From contig NZ_JAUCZF010000004.1 of assembly GCF_030373245.1 (NCBI RefSeq), positions 1 through 64,000 of the forward strand: DNA of 64,000 nucleotides. The letters are read 5' to 3'. This stretch comes from Hydrogenophaga sp. (GTDB taxonomy: Bacteria > Pseudomonadota > Gammaproteobacteria > Burkholderiales > Burkholderiaceae_C). Each line of letters opens with the position of its first letter. Position 1 is the first letter of the stretch. Under the pieces are notes generated by a model. It ran no database searches and had not been told where the DNA came from. It saw only the letters and a list, made by a program, of their open reading frames with translations. Below are positions 52,146-62,066 of the stretch, in pieces. Both the position numbers and the translations under genes were made by a program.

Positions 52146-54170
52146 ATGAACAACCCCTCTCCCGAACTCGCGAAGCAGATGGCCAATGCCATTCGCATGC
52201 TGTCCGTCGATGCGGTGGAAAAGGCCAAGAGCGGCCACCCGGGTGCACCCATGGGCATGGCGGACATCGCCGAGGTGCTGTGGAACCGGCACCTGAAGCA
52301 CAACCCGGCCAACCCACACTGGCCAGACCGCGACCGCTTCGTGCTCTCCAACGGCCACGGCTCGATGCTGATCTATGCGCTGCTGCATCTCACCGGCTAT
52401 GACCTGCCCATCGATGAGCTGAAAAACTTCCGCCAGCTGCACAGCAAGACTGCCGGCCACCCCGAGGTCGGTATCACGCCCGGTGTGGAGACCACCACCG
52501 GGCCGTTGGGCCAGGGCTTCACGAATGCGGTGGGCATGGCGCTGGCCGAAAAGCTGCTGGCGGCCGAGTTCAACCGCGAGGACGAAACGGTGAGCCACCA
52601 CATCGTCGATCACTTCACCCATGTGTTTCTGGGCGATGGCTGCCTCATGGAAGGCATCAGCCACGAAGCCGGCTCACTGGCGGGCACGCTTCGCCTGTCC
52701 AAACTGATTGCCTTCTACGACGACAACGGTATTTCCATCGACGGCCATGTGGAAGGCTGGTTCACCGACGACACGCCCAAGCGCTTTGAAGCCTATGGCT
52801 GGCACGTGATCCCGGGTGTGGATGGGCACGACCCGGTCGCGGTCGAGGCCGCTCTGGTGGCGGCGAAAAAACAGGCCATGCAACCGCACGGCAAGCCCAC
52901 GCTGATCTGCTGCAAGACCGTGATCGGCATGGGTTCACCCAACAAGGCCGGCACGCACGATGTGCATGGCGCTGCGCTCGGTGCCGCTGAGGTGCAGGCC
53001 ACGCGCGACGCGCTGGGCTGGACGGCCGCGCCCTTCGAGGTGCCTGCCGAAATCGGCCTGGCCTGGAACGCCGTGGAGCGTGGCGAGACGGCCGAGCGCG
53101 CGTGGCGCCAGCGTTTCGAGGCTTATCGCGTGCAATACCCGCTGGAAGCCGCCGAGTTCGAGCGCCGCATGGCGGGCGACCTGTTGCCCGCGTTCGAAAA
53201 ACAGCTGCCGGAGCTGTTCGCGGCTGTCGCGGCCAAGGCCGACGCCATCGCCACCCGCAAGGCGAGCCAGAATGCGCTGGATCTGCTGGCGCCGCTGGTC
53301 CCCGAGTTCTTCGGTGGCAGTGCCGACCTCACCGGCTCCAACCTCACCAACTTCAAGGGCTGCGTGAAGGCCGGCCGCGATGCCTGGGGCAACCACCTGA
53401 GCTACGGCGTGCGCGAATTCGGCATGGCCGCCATCATGAACGGCATCGCGCTGCACGGCGGCTACCTCCCGTACGGTGGAACCTTTCTGACCTTCAGCGA
53501 CTACAGCCGCAACGCCATCCGCATGGCCGCGCTGATGAAGCAGCGCGTGATCCACGTGTTCACCCACGACTCCATCGGCCTGGGCGAAGACGGCCCGACC
53601 CACCAGTCGGTCGAGCATGTGCCCAGCCTGCGCATCATCCCGGGGCTGGACGTGTGGCGCCCGGCGGATGGCCTGGAGACGGCGGTGGCCTGGGTCTGTT
53701 CTGTCGAGCGCCGCGATGGGCCGAGCGCCTTGTGTCTGTCGCGCCAGAATCTGCCGCGCGTGTCCGAGCACATCACGGCGGGTCAGATCCGCAGCGGCGG
53801 TTACTCACTGTCGGACATGGAGCGTCCGCAAGCGGTGATCGTGGCCACCGGATCGGAGGTCGAGATGGCGCTGGCTGCCCAGAAGGCCCTCGCTGGCGAG
53901 GGCATTGCCACCCGCGTCGTGTCCATGCCCTGCAGCAATGTGTTCGACCGCCAGCCGCGCACCTACCAGGACCAGGTGCTGCCAATCGACTTGCCCGCGG
54001 TGGCGGTGGAAGCCGCGCACCCGGACTTCTGGCGCAAGTACGTCGGGCGCACCGGTGCCGTGGTCGGCATCGCGACCTTTGGCGAATCCGCGCCAGCCAA
54101 GGACTTGTACGCGCACTTCGGCATCACCTCAGCCAAGGTCGTCGAGGCGGTGAAGGGGCTGCTGCCATGA
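52146..54170 (+). CDS. cbbT: transketolase
   Basis: 674 residues. TPP-binding region [32 protein letters not shown]; start region [32 protein letters not shown]; catalytic loops [17 protein letters not shown] and [16 protein letters not shown]. It moves two-carbon units in RuBP regeneration. The start was chosen at the ATG with AGGA; the track start runs through the upstream repeat. Confidence 0.97.
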   Translation: MNNPSPELAKQMANAIRMLSVDAVEKAKSGHPGAPMGMADIAEVLWNRHLKHNPANPHWPDRDRFVLSNGHGSMLIYALLHLTGYDLPIDELKNFRQLHSKTAGHPEVGITPGVETTTGPLGQGFTNAVGMALAEKLLAAEFNREDETVSHHIVDHFTHVFLGDGCLMEGISHEAGSLAGTLRLSKLIAFYDDNGISIDGHVEGWFTDDTPKRFEAYGWHVIPGVDGHDPVAVEAALVAAKKQAMQPHGKPTLICCKTVIGMGSPNKAGTHDVHGAALGAAEVQATRDALGWTAAPFEVPAEIGLAWNAVERGETAERAWRQRFEAYRVQYPLEAAEFERRMAGDLLPAFEKQLPELFAAVAAKADAIATRKASQNALDLLAPLVPEFFGGSADLTGSNLTNFKGCVKAGRDAWGNHLSYGVREFGMAAIMNGIALHGGYLPYGGTFLTFSDYSRNAIRMAALMKQRVIHVFTHDSIGLGEDGPTHQSVEHVPSLRIIPGLDVWRPADGLETAVAWVCSVERRDGPSALCLSRQNLPRVSEHITAGQIRSGGYSLSDMERPQAVIVATGSEVEMALAAQKALAGEGIATRVVSMPCSNVFDRQPRTYQDQVLPIDLPAVAVEAAHPDFWRKYVGRTGAVVGIATFGESAPAKDLYAHFGITSAKVVEAVKGLLP

Positions 54171-54856
54171 GCCATGCCTACGACCTCATCCTGTTCGATC
54201 TCGACGGCACGCTGATCGAGACGGCGCCTGAAATCGCCGATGCGGTGAACGACACGCTCGACGAGTTCGAATTGCCGCTGGTGACCCAGCAGCAGGTGAA
54301 CGACTGGATCGGCCACGGTACGCGCGAGCTGCTGATCCAGGCGCTGGCGTTTGTGGGCCACGAATCGGCCGATGTGGTGCGCAGCTCAGCACGCTTTCAG
54401 ACCATCGAGGCCGCCTTCAGTGGCCACTACCAGCGCCGCTGCGGCACGCGCAGCCATCTTTATCCCCAGGTGAGAGAGACGCTGCATACCTTGCGAGAAG
54501 CACGCGTGAAGCTGGTGGTGATGACGAACAAGGAAGGCCGATACACGCAGACCGTGCTCGATGCGCATCAGCTGGCTCCGCTGTTCGATCATGTGATTTC
54601 TGGCGACACGCTGCCAGTGAAGAAGCCCAACCCGGCAGGTGTAGAACACTGCATGGCCCGTTTCGGCGTGGCGCGCGCGCGCACCCTGTTCGTGGGCGAC
54701 TCATCCATCGACGTCGCGACCGCGCGCAATGCCGGCATCACCGTCTGGGCGCTGCCTTATGGCTACAACATGGGCGAGCCCATCGAAGCCTGCCAGCCCG
54801 ATCGTGTGATCGCTGATCTGTCGGCGCTGCGCGAGCCCCAGGGTACGGCGCGCTGA
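54167..54856 (+). CDS. cbbZ: phosphoglycolate phosphatase
   Basis: 229 residues. HAD motifs [45 protein letters not shown], and [16 protein letters not shown]. It clears 2-phosphoglycolate from RuBisCO oxygenation. Its ATG overlaps the cbbT stop (ATGA), so it is translationally coupled. Confidence 0.95.
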   Translation: MSHAYDLILFDLDGTLIETAPEIADAVNDTLDEFELPLVTQQQVNDWIGHGTRELLIQALAFVGHESADVVRSSARFQTIEAAFSGHYQRRCGTRSHLYPQVRETLHTLREARVKLVVMTNKEGRYTQTVLDAHQLAPLFDHVISGDTLPVKKPNPAGVEHCMARFGVARARTLFVGDSSIDVATARNAGITVWALPYGYNMGEPIEACQPDRVIADLSALREPQGTAR

Positions 54857-54917
54857 CACTGCGCCACTTCCGCGCGCTCGCATTCCACCCCATCGATTTT
54901 TTCAAGGACACCGCACC

Positions 54918-55985
54918 ATGGCACTCATCACCCTGCGCCAACTGCTGGATCACGCGGCCGAACATGGCTACGGCCTGCCGGCTTTCAACGTCAACAACAT
55001 GGAGCAGGTGCAGGCCATCATGCAGGCAGCTGATGCAGTCAACAGCCCGGTCATCCTGCAAGGTTCGGCCGGTGCGCGCTCCTACGCGGGTGAGCCCTTT
55101 TTGCGTCACCTGATCGCCGCCGCCATCGAGATGTACCCCCACATCCCCGTCTGCATGCACCAGGACCACGGCGCTGCACCGGCCATCTGTGCGCGCTCCA
55201 TCCAGTCGGGGTTCAGCTCGGTGATGATGGACGGCAGCCTGCTGGCCGACGGCAAGACGCCCGCGAGCTACGACTACAACGTGGCCACCACCCGCGAGGT
55301 GGTGGATCTGGCGCACGCCTGCGGTGTCTCGGTGGAAGGTGAACTCGGTTGCCTGGGTTCACTGGAAACCGGTAAGGCCGGCGAAGAAGATGGCCACGGC
55401 GCCGAAGGCGAGCTCGATCACTCCATGCTGCTGACCGACCCGGACGAAGCGGCCGACTTCGTGAGCAAGACGCAAGTGGATGCGCTGGCCATCGCCATCG
55501 GCACCAGCCACGGCGCCTACAAATTCAGCAGCAAGCCCAGCGGCAAGGTGCTGCGCATCGACCGCGTGAAGGAGATCCATCAGCGCATCCCCAGCGTGCA
55601 CCTGGTCATGCACGGCAGCTCCAGCGTGCCGGAAGACTGGCTGGCCATCATCAACCAGTACGGCGGCGACATGGGCCAGACCTACGGCGTGCCGGTGGAA
55701 GAAATTGTTGAAGGCATCAAGAACGGCGTGCGCAAGGTCAACATCGACACCGACCTGCGCATGGCCAGCACTGGAGCGATCCGCAAGCACCTGGCCGAAG
55801 ACCGCAAGAACTTCGACCCGCGCAAGTTCTACAAGGAAGCCACCAAGGCGATGCAGGCGATCTGCGCCGCGCGCTACGAGGCGTTTGGTGCGGCCGGCAT
55901 GGCATCGAAGATCACGAAGGTGCACAGCCTGGAGGCGATGCAGAAGCGCTACGACAAGGGGGAGTTGGCGGCGAAAGTGGCGTGA
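54918..55985 (+). CDS. cbbA: fructose-bisphosphate aldolase class II
   Basis: 355 residues. Motifs: [50 protein letters not shown] (zinc ligand His), [13 protein letters not shown], and [15 protein letters not shown]. It joins DHAP with GAP or E4P. Last gene of the second cbb operon. AAGGA ribosome site. No phosphoglycerate kinase or GAPDH gene is in either cluster. Confidence 0.96.
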   Translation: MALITLRQLLDHAAEHGYGLPAFNVNNMEQVQAIMQAADAVNSPVILQGSAGARSYAGEPFLRHLIAAAIEMYPHIPVCMHQDHGAAPAICARSIQSGFSSVMMDGSLLADGKTPASYDYNVATTREVVDLAHACGVSVEGELGCLGSLETGKAGEEDGHGAEGELDHSMLLTDPDEAADFVSKTQVDALAIAIGTSHGAYKFSSKPSGKVLRIDRVKEIHQRIPSVHLVMHGSSSVPEDWLAIINQYGGDMGQTYGVPVEEIVEGIKNGVRKVNIDTDLRMASTGAIRKHLAEDRKNFDPRKFYKEATKAMQAICAARYEAFGAAGMASKITKVHSLEAMQKRYDKGELAAKVA

Positions 55986-56010
55986 CCACTTGCGGGGAGG
56001 GGAGTATCAA

Positions 56011-56117
56011 GCCCCTCTGCCATCGAGGGGAAGCCAGCCCAGCACACGCCGAAGATCCGGCTTCGCCGGTCCGAGGGCGTGGTCCCCCTGGGGAAGCCGC
56101 GCGGCGGCGCAGGGGGG
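56011..56117 (-). repeat. GC-rich palindromic repeat after cbbA
   Basis: CCCCTCTGCCATCGAGGGG, CCGGCTTCGCCGG and TCCCCCTGGGGAAG, then GCCGCGCGGCGGC. Oriented like the inverted copy near cbbP but more diverged. It fills most of the gap between cbbA and cytochrome c4, convergent genes, and may also act as a terminator. Confidence 0.6.
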
Positions 56118-56121
56118 AGCT

Positions 56122-56730
56122 CTACTTGCTGCTCACGTACTCGGCGACAGCGGCCATTTCCAGTTCGGTCATTTTCTCGGCCACCACGTGCATCACCGCG
56201 TTGTCGTTGGTGCGTTCGCGCTTGTTGAACGATTTGAGCTGGGTGTGGATGTAGCCCGAGAACTGGGTGGCCAGGCGGGGTAGGCTGGCCGTGCCTTCGG
56301 CCGCTGTGCCGTGGCAGCTCGCACAAGAGGGCACGCCGCTGAACTTGTTGCCGTTGTGGTAGACGTAGCGACCCATGGCGGCAAGCTGCGGGTCTTTGGC
56401 CTCTTCGCGGGGCAGACTCATTTTCTCGTAGTACTTGCCCAGGGCCAGCATTTCGTCGGGCGTGAGCTTGGCCACCATTTCGGCCATGGCGGTGCTCTTG
56501 CGCTGCCCGTTCTTGAAGGCTGCGAGCTGCTTGGCCACGTATTCGGCGTGTTGTCCGGCCAGGCGGGGAAAGATTTCACTGGTGGACTCGCCTTGTGCGC
56601 CATGGCACAGAAAGCAGGAGCCTCCAGCAATTTTCTTGGCGCGAGCTTCATCGGCCTGCGCCCAGGCAACCGAGCTGCCGAGCAGTGCCACGACGAGGCC
56701 AGCGAGTGCGGTGAATCGGACGGGTGTCAT
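56122..56730 (-). CDS. di-heme cytochrome c4
   Basis: 202 residues. The signal peptide ends SSVAWAQ. Two heme sites, CFLCHG and CASCHG, each lie in a class I cytochrome half with LPRLA-type axial Met regions. It is periplasmic and likely carries electrons from SoxF/SoxE or Sox proteins to a terminal oxidase. It follows soxF after a terminator, so it probably has its own promoter. Confidence 0.92.
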   Translation of the reverse strand: MTPVRFTALAGLVVALLGSSVAWAQADEARAKKIAGGSCFLCHGAQGESTSEIFPRLAGQHAEYVAKQLAAFKNGQRKSTAMAEMVAKLTPDEMLALGKYYEKMSLPREEAKDPQLAAMGRYVYHNGNKFSGVPSCASCHGTAAEGTASLPRLATQFSGYIHTQLKSFNKRERTNDNAVMHVVAEKMTELEMAAVAEYVSSK

Positions 56731-56760
56731 TGCATCACTTTTGACTGATATTTGAGAACG

Positions 56761-56792
56761 AAAAAAAAGCGCTCCGGTGAGACACCGGGGCG
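56761..56792 (-). terminator. Rho-independent terminator after soxF
   Basis: Read on the minus strand: CGC-C-CCGGTG-TCT-CACCGG-A-GCG followed by a run of eight T. It lies 13 bases past the soxF stop and before cytochrome c4. Confidence 0.88.
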
Positions 56793-56805
56793 ATTCTGAA
56801 GTTCG

Positions 56806-58089
56806 TCAGGCCAGGGTATCGGCCCAGATGTTGCGAGCCCAGCCCATGGCGTATTTGCCTTCGAGCTCGCTGGCGGCGGTGGACACACCGCCGGAGCCAG
56901 GTACCGTGAGCATGGTCTTTTTCTCTGCGTCGTACCGGTGCACGCTGGCCACGTGTACCGCCTCCTCGGCGGTGACGAAGCTGTAGCAGGTGTTGGCGTA
57001 GATCGGCAGTGCCTGCAGCTCCTGGCCGGCCAGCAGGGCGACCACGGCAGCCGCACAGTTCTTGCCGTGCTGGTTCGCCATGTGGCCCGACTTGGGCATG
57101 CCAGGCGCGGTCTGGATCGCGTCGCCGAGCACGTGCACATTCTTGACGGCTTTGGACTCGAAAGTCAGAAAGTCGACCTCGCACCAGCGCTTGTTGGCCG
57201 TGTCCAGCCCAGTCTTGCGGGCGATCTCGCCAGCGCGCATGTTGGGCACCACGTTGAGCACGGCGGCCTTGAAATCTTCGTTGAAGTCGAACTTCAAGGT
57301 GTTGGTGGCGGCGTCCACGTCGACCACGCGGTGCTTGGGCCGGTAGTCGATCATGCCGTCGTAGTGGTCTTTCCAGGCTTTCAGGAACAGGCCCTTCTTG
57401 GACTGGATGTCGTCGTTGGCGTCGAACACCACGACCTTGCTCTTGGGCTTGGCGGTCTTGAAGTAGCTCGCCACCATGCAGGCGCGCTCGTAGGGGCCGG
57501 GCGGGCAGCGGTAAGGAGCCAGCGGAATGGTGAGCGCGTAAACGCCGCCATCGGGCATGGCTTCGAGCTGCTTGCGCAGTGCCACCGTCTGCGGGCCGGC
57601 CTTCCAGGCGTGCAGCACCTTGTCTTGCGCGCCGGGCTTGGCCATGCCAGGCAGGCTTTCCCACATGAAGTCGATGCCGGGGGAGACGATCAGGCGGTCG
57701 TAAGGCAGTTCGCCGCCGCTGGCCAGCTTGACCATGCGCTTGTCCGGATCGATGCTGGCCACCATGTCGCGCACAAGTTTGATGCCGTGGCGTTTCTCCA
57801 GGTTGGAGTAGGGCGTGGTGATGTCGGCCATGGTCTTGTGGCCACCCAGCACCAGATTGGAGATGGGGCAGGAGATGAAGTCGGCGTTGGGCTCGATCAG
57901 GGTGACCTGGATGCGGTTGTCCGAGAACATGCGCAGGTACTTTGCAGCGGTGGCGCCGGCGTAACCGCCACCGACCACCACCACCTTGGCGCCGCTGCCA
58001 CCACCCGAGGTGGCGCAGCCGCTCATGAGGCCCAGACCGGCGACGGCAGAACCGGCGCCCAGCGTTTGTACAAATTGACGGCGTTGCAT
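56806..58089 (-). CDS. soxF: SoxF, flavocytochrome c sulfide dehydrogenase flavoprotein subunit
   Basis: 427 residues. A Tat-like signal (MQRRQFVQTLGAGSAVAGLGLMSGC) is followed by FAD-binding VVVVGGGYAGATAAKYL, IEPNADFISCPISNLVLGG, the redox Cys region LAPYRCPPGPYERACM, and VHVLGDAIQTAPGMPKSGHMANQ. It pairs with the preceding SoxE cytochrome to oxidise sulfide or reactivate SoxYZ. Starts 11 bases after the soxE stop. Confidence 0.94.
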   Translation of the reverse strand: MQRRQFVQTLGAGSAVAGLGLMSGCATSGGGSGAKVVVVGGGYAGATAAKYLRMFSDNRIQVTLIEPNADFISCPISNLVLGGHKTMADITTPYSNLEKRHGIKLVRDMVASIDPDKRMVKLASGGELPYDRLIVSPGIDFMWESLPGMAKPGAQDKVLHAWKAGPQTVALRKQLEAMPDGGVYALTIPLAPYRCPPGPYERACMVASYFKTAKPKSKVVVFDANDDIQSKKGLFLKAWKDHYDGMIDYRPKHRVVDVDAATNTLKFDFNEDFKAAVLNVVPNMRAGEIARKTGLDTANKRWCEVDFLTFESKAVKNVHVLGDAIQTAPGMPKSGHMANQHGKNCAAAVVALLAGQELQALPIYANTCYSFVTAEEAVHVASVHRYDAEKKTMLTVPGSGGVSTAASELEGKYAMGWARNIWADTLA

Positions 58090-58100
58090 GGTATGGCTCC

Positions 58101-58403
58101 TCACTTCTTCTGGGCGGCGAAATAGGCGGAGATCTGCTGGAGCTGTTCGTCGCTGTAGCCCTTGGAGATCTGGTGCATGATGGTCGCGGGCTTGCGACCC
58201 GACTTGAAGTCCATCAGCTTCTGGTACATGTCGTCCTTGTCCTTGCCTGCCAGGGATTCATTGCCTTCGAGCGCGCGGCCCTCGGTGCCGTGGCAGTTGG
58301 CGCAGGCTGTAGCCCAGATGCGCACTTGGCTGACCTGGGCTTGCGCGCCCACGGTCGCGGCGCACAGCACGCTTGCTGCCAGCCATTTCATGCTTGTCTT
58401 CAT
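58101..58403 (-). CDS. soxE: SoxE-type cytochrome c, partner of SoxF
   Basis: 100 residues. The signal peptide ends VGAQAQ. One heme site (CANCHGTEG) and a downstream Met in KPATIMHQISKGYSDEQ. Small c553-type subunit; gene order cytochrome then flavoprotein is as in soxEF/fccAB. Transcribed divergently from the sox regulator. Confidence 0.9.
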   Translation of the reverse strand: MKTSMKWLAASVLCAATVGAQAQVSQVRIWATACANCHGTEGRALEGNESLAGKDKDDMYQKLMDFKSGRKPATIMHQISKGYSDEQLQQISAYFAAQKK

Positions 58404-58754
58404 TGTTGTCTCCGCTTGAAGGGTTGAACCGGGGAATCCAGATCTGAAGAAGCTTGGCCAACGTGCGCCAGAGGCGCCTTCTATTGGTGCTTCCGCATAT
58501 TTAGATGGTTGATGCTAGCACTGGCATCTTGGCAGAACGAGCCGGTTAAACCCTAGCGCAAATGGAGTGCCTGAGCAAGGATTTGTCAGGCTGTCGTCAG
58601 AGGGTTCACTGCCGCGCGAAGCGAGTGCAGGCAGGCGCAGCTTGTCAGCCTCTGTTGGAATTGGGGTTTACACTAATCTGTATATAGGCATTCAATCATA
58701 TAGTGAATACATCGGCGCCCTCGACCGCGCCACCACCCCGACGGAGACAGTCTC
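58404..58754. promoter_or_regulatory. soxE-soxR divergent control region
   Basis: 351 bases without a gene. ATTCA-N9-TGAAT (58690-58708), within ATTCAATCATATAGTGAAT, is an ArsR-type palindrome next to the regulator. ATATTTAGATGG (58497-58508) on the soxE side resembles AATATTCGGATTTA before the cytochrome gene at 61.7 kb. A GGAG ribosome site is at 58743-58746. Confidence 0.55.
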
Positions 58755-59174
58755 TTGGATGACATGCACGAGGTATTCGAGTCTGTGGCGCGCTACTTCA
58801 GCGTGCTCGGCGAACCGACGCGCCTGCGCATCCTGCACGCGCTGTGCCAGGAAGAGCGCTGCGTGAACGACATCATCAGGGCCACCGGCCTGGCGCAGGC
58901 CAATGGGTCGCGCCACCTGGGTCTCATGTACCAGGCCGGCCTGCTGTCGCGCCGCCGCGAGGGCACGCAGGTCTTCTACAAGGTGGCCGATCCCATGTAT
59001 GTCGAGCTGTGTCGCAGCGTCACCTCACAGATCCAGAGCCGCGCCGAAGGCGCGGTTCGCCCGGTCAGCGCGGGCGCCAGCTCTGCCGCCAAAACCCTTT
59101 TCGCGCGCCAGGAAGCCCGTGGCTCGACGCGCCGTGTTCCCTCTGCCAACCACAAGGAAGAAGCCAGTGTCTAA
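58755..59174 (+). CDS. soxR: ArsR-family regulator of sox genes (SoxR-type)
   Basis: 139 residues from TTG, which has GGAG 8 bases upstream; ATG 58764 is the alternative. Winged helix: VARYFSVLGEPTRLRILHALCQEERCVNDIIRATGLAQANGSRHLGLMYQAGLLSRRREGTQVFYK. A Cys lies in the recognition region (EERCVNDI), with another further on (VELCRSV), suitable for a persulfide or thiol switch as in SqrR/BigR; this is inference. Its end overlaps soxC. Confidence 0.9.
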   Translation: MDDMHEVFESVARYFSVLGEPTRLRILHALCQEERCVNDIIRATGLAQANGSRHLGLMYQAGLLSRRREGTQVFYKVADPMYVELCRSVTSQIQSRAEGAVRPVSAGASSAAKTLFARQEARGSTRRVPSANHKEEASV

Positions 59175-60510
59175 AGATCTGAGCGACGTGATCGGGCGCG
59201 TGCTGCCCGCACCTGAGAATTTTCTGAGTCCCGAACAAATTGAAGACGCTCGCAAGGCGCGCCGCCGCTTCATGGGCAAGGCCCTGGCCATGGGCGCCGG
59301 TGTGGCCGCCTCGGTCGGTGCTGCCTCGCGCGCGGTGGCTGCCGAGGGCGAAGACGCCATCCTCAAGTTGCCTGAGCACACCACGGGCCTGGGCATGCCG
59401 GTGGTCACCGACGGGTACGGCAAGCCCAGCAAGTGGGAGGCCAACCTGCAGCGCCGCCAGAGTCCGGGCCTGACGCGGGTCAACCAGGCCTCGGTGAGCT
59501 TCACGCCGTTGCAGGGTCTGTTTGGCATCATCACGCCCAGCGGCCTGCATTTTGAGCGCCACCATCAGGGCTGGTGGGACATCGATCCGTCCAAGCACCG
59601 CCTGATGGTCAACGGCCTGGTCAAGCGCCAGCGCGTGTTCACCATGGACGACCTGATGCGCTTGCCCAGCGTCTCGCGCATCCATTTCATCGAGTGCGGT
59701 GCGAATGGCGCCACCGAGTGGGGCAATGTGGCGGTGCCGACGGTGCAGTACACCCACGGCATGGTGAGCTGCTCAGAGTTCACTGGCGTGCTGCTTTCCA
59801 CCCTGCTGGAAATGTGCGGTGTGGACAAGAAGAACGGCAAGTACGTGCTGGCTGAAGGTGCGGACGGTTCGTCGATGACCCGCACCATCGCCATCGATCA
59901 GGCGATGGACGACTGCATCGTCGCCTGGGCCATGAATGGCGAAATGCTGCGCCCGGAAAACGGCTACCCGCTGCGCCTGGTGGTGCCGGGTGTGCAGGGC
60001 GTGAGCTGGGTCAAGTACCTGCGCCGCATCGAGGTTGGCGATCAGAAGTACGCCACCAAAGACGAGGCGGTGCACTACATCGATCTGATGCCCGATGGCA
60101 TGCACCGCCAGTACACCGGTATCCAGGAGTGCAAGTCCGTCATCACCACGCCATCGGCGGGCCAGACGCTGCTCGACAAGGGTTACTACAACGTGACCGG
60201 TCTGGCCTGGTCAGGGCGCGGTTCAATCAAGCGCGTGGATGTGAGCACAGACGGTGGGCGCAACTGGCGCACCGCCCGTCTGGAAGGACCGATCCTGAAC
60301 AAGGCCTTGACCCGCTTCAACATCGACTGGGTCTGGGACGGCAAGCCTGCCATCCTGCAGGCACGCGCCATCGACAGCACAGGCTATGTGCAGCCCAAGA
60401 TCAACCAGCTGCGTGCCGTGCGCGGTTCGCGCTCTGTGTACCACCAGAACGCCATCCAGAGCTGGCTGGTGTCCGAAAACGGTGAAGTCTCCAACGTGCA
60501 GGTGTACTGA
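59167..60510 (+). CDS. soxC: SoxC, sulfane dehydrogenase molybdenum subunit
   Basis: 447 residues from GTG, overlapping the regulator stop; AGGAAG upstream. Tat signal (KARRRFMGKALAMGAGVAAS). Sulfite-oxidase fold with the Moco Cys in HFIECGANGATEW, then SGSEFTGV-type SCSEFTGVLLSTLLEM and a C-terminal dimer domain (SGRGSIKRVDVSTDGGRNW). With SoxD it oxidises the sulfane sulfur on SoxY. Confidence 0.96.
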   Translation: MSKDLSDVIGRVLPAPENFLSPEQIEDARKARRRFMGKALAMGAGVAASVGAASRAVAAEGEDAILKLPEHTTGLGMPVVTDGYGKPSKWEANLQRRQSPGLTRVNQASVSFTPLQGLFGIITPSGLHFERHHQGWWDIDPSKHRLMVNGLVKRQRVFTMDDLMRLPSVSRIHFIECGANGATEWGNVAVPTVQYTHGMVSCSEFTGVLLSTLLEMCGVDKKNGKYVLAEGADGSSMTRTIAIDQAMDDCIVAWAMNGEMLRPENGYPLRLVVPGVQGVSWVKYLRRIEVGDQKYATKDEAVHYIDLMPDGMHRQYTGIQECKSVITTPSAGQTLLDKGYYNVTGLAWSGRGSIKRVDVSTDGGRNWRTARLEGPILNKALTRFNIDWVWDGKPAILQARAIDSTGYVQPKINQLRAVRGSRSVYHQNAIQSWLVSENGEVSNVQVY

Positions 60511-60511
60511 C

Positions 60512-61609
60512 ATGAACATCCTCGACAAGAACCTGATCAGCCCCGTCCGGGGTCTCGTTGCACTTGCCCTGGCTTGCGCTTCCTGGGGCGCTATCGCGCA
60601 AGACAAGCCCTGGCAAAACATGGGTCGCGATGCCACCCCCGCCGAAGTCAAGGCGTGGGACATCGATGTGCGTCCCGACTTCAAGGGTCTGCCCAAGGGC
60701 GCGGGCTCGGTTGACCTCGGCACCAAGGTGTGGGAAGACAAGTGCGCTTCCTGCCATGGCATTTTTGGTGAGTCCAACGAGGTGTTCACCCCCATCGTCG
60801 GCGGCACCACCCAGGAAGACATCAAGAACGGCCGGGTGGCTGCTCTGGTCGAAGGCGCCGCGGTCACCGTGCCGCAGCGCACGACCATGATGAAAGTCGC
60901 GACGCTCTCGACGCTGTGGGATTACATCAACCGGGCCATGCCCTGGAACAACCCCAAGACCCTCACACCCGATGAGGTGTTCGGCGTCACGGCCTACATC
61001 CTGAACCTGGCCAACGTCGTTCCGGCCGACTTCATCCTCTCGGACAAGAACATCGCCGAGGTGCAGCAGCGCATGCCCAACCGCAACGGCATGTTGTTCC
61101 ATGAGCCGCTGTGGAAGGTGACTGGCAAGGGCGATGTGAAGAACGTGGCCTGCATGAAGAACTGCGAGGTCGATCCCAAGGTGCGCTCGTTCCTGCCCGA
61201 CTTTGCGCGCGACGCCCACGGCAACATCGCCGAGCAGAACCGCGTGGTGGGTCCGGTGCGCGGTGCTGACACCACCCAGCCTGCGCCCAAGGGTCCGGTC
61301 GGCTCAGTGCCACCGCCCAAGGCGGTGGTGGTGGCCGCAGCCAGCGGCGGCGCAGCCGATGTGAAAGCGCTGCTGGGTGCCAACGCCTGCCTGGCGTGTC
61401 ACGGCATCAACAGCAAGATCGTCGGACCCGGCTTCAACGAAGTGGTGGCCAAGCACAAGGGCCGTGCTGACTTGGAGGCCTACCTCACTGGCAAGGTCAA
61501 GAACGGCGGCGTGGGCGTATTCGGCTCGATCCCGATGCCGGCCCAGCCCCAGCTGAGTGATGCCGACGCCAAGGCCATCGCCCAGTGGATCGCCGCGGGC
61601 GCGAAGTGA
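60512..61609 (+). CDS. soxD: SoxD, sulfane dehydrogenase di-heme cytochrome subunit
   Basis: 365 residues. The signal peptide ends SWGAIAQ. First heme CASCHGIFGES, second CLACHGINSK with axial Met in GSIPMPAQPQ; a Pro/Ala linker joins the domains. Starts 1 base after soxC. Presence of SoxCD predicts full oxidation of thiosulfate to sulfate without sulfur globules. Confidence 0.95.
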   Translation: MNILDKNLISPVRGLVALALACASWGAIAQDKPWQNMGRDATPAEVKAWDIDVRPDFKGLPKGAGSVDLGTKVWEDKCASCHGIFGESNEVFTPIVGGTTQEDIKNGRVAALVEGAAVTVPQRTTMMKVATLSTLWDYINRAMPWNNPKTLTPDEVFGVTAYILNLANVVPADFILSDKNIAEVQQRMPNRNGMLFHEPLWKVTGKGDVKNVACMKNCEVDPKVRSFLPDFARDAHGNIAEQNRVVGPVRGADTTQPAPKGPVGSVPPPKAVVVAAASGGAADVKALLGANACLACHGINSKIVGPGFNEVVAKHKGRADLEAYLTGKVKNGGVGVFGSIPMPAQPQLSDADAKAIAQWIAAGAK

Positions 61610-61696
61610 GTGTCTGATCGCCCAACCAGTACCGAGCTTAAATATTCGGATTTACTCGTTAACCCCAACCGGCTTTTTCCAAGGAGACCGTAAGCT

Positions 61697-62035
61697 ATGA
61701 AAATGTTGTTGAAATCGATCGCGTTGGCCACGTCGGCGCTGCTGATGTCGGTCAGTGCGCACGCGTTGGATGCCGCGGCTGCCAAGGCCCTGGCCACCAA
61801 GAGCGCCTGTCTGGCTTGCCATGCGGTTGACAAGAAGCTGGTGGGACCGTCTTACAAAGACGTGGTCGCCAAGCACAAAGGTCAGGCCGATGCGCTGGAG
61901 AAAGTGGCCGCGCGCATCAAGTCCGGCGGCTCTGGCATCTACGGCCCCGTGCCGATGCCGGCGCAGCCGAATCTGAAAGACGACGAGTTGAAACTGCTCG
62001 CTGCCTGGGTGCTCGCCGGCGCCCCCGACAAGTAA
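61697..62035 (+). CDS. class I cytochrome c of the sox cluster
   Basis: 112 residues. The signal peptide ends SVSAHA. Heme site CLACHAVDKK and axial Met in GPVPMPAQPN. It is very like the second domain of SoxD (shared GGSG/GVG..IPMPAQPxL and VVAKHKG), so it may be a duplicate of that domain. Probable electron acceptor for Sox enzymes. AATATTCGGATTTA and AAGGAG lie upstream, so it may start a transcript of its own. Confidence 0.9.
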   Translation: MKMLLKSIALATSALLMSVSAHALDAAAAKALATKSACLACHAVDKKLVGPSYKDVVAKHKGQADALEKVAARIKSGGSGIYGPVPMPAQPNLKDDELKLLAAWVLAGAPDK

Positions 62036-62066
62036 ACTGTATCCATCCCATTCAAAGGAGTTCGAC

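Noticed and set aside
56938-58125. 395-residue plus-strand ORF
   Set aside because: Antisense of soxF.
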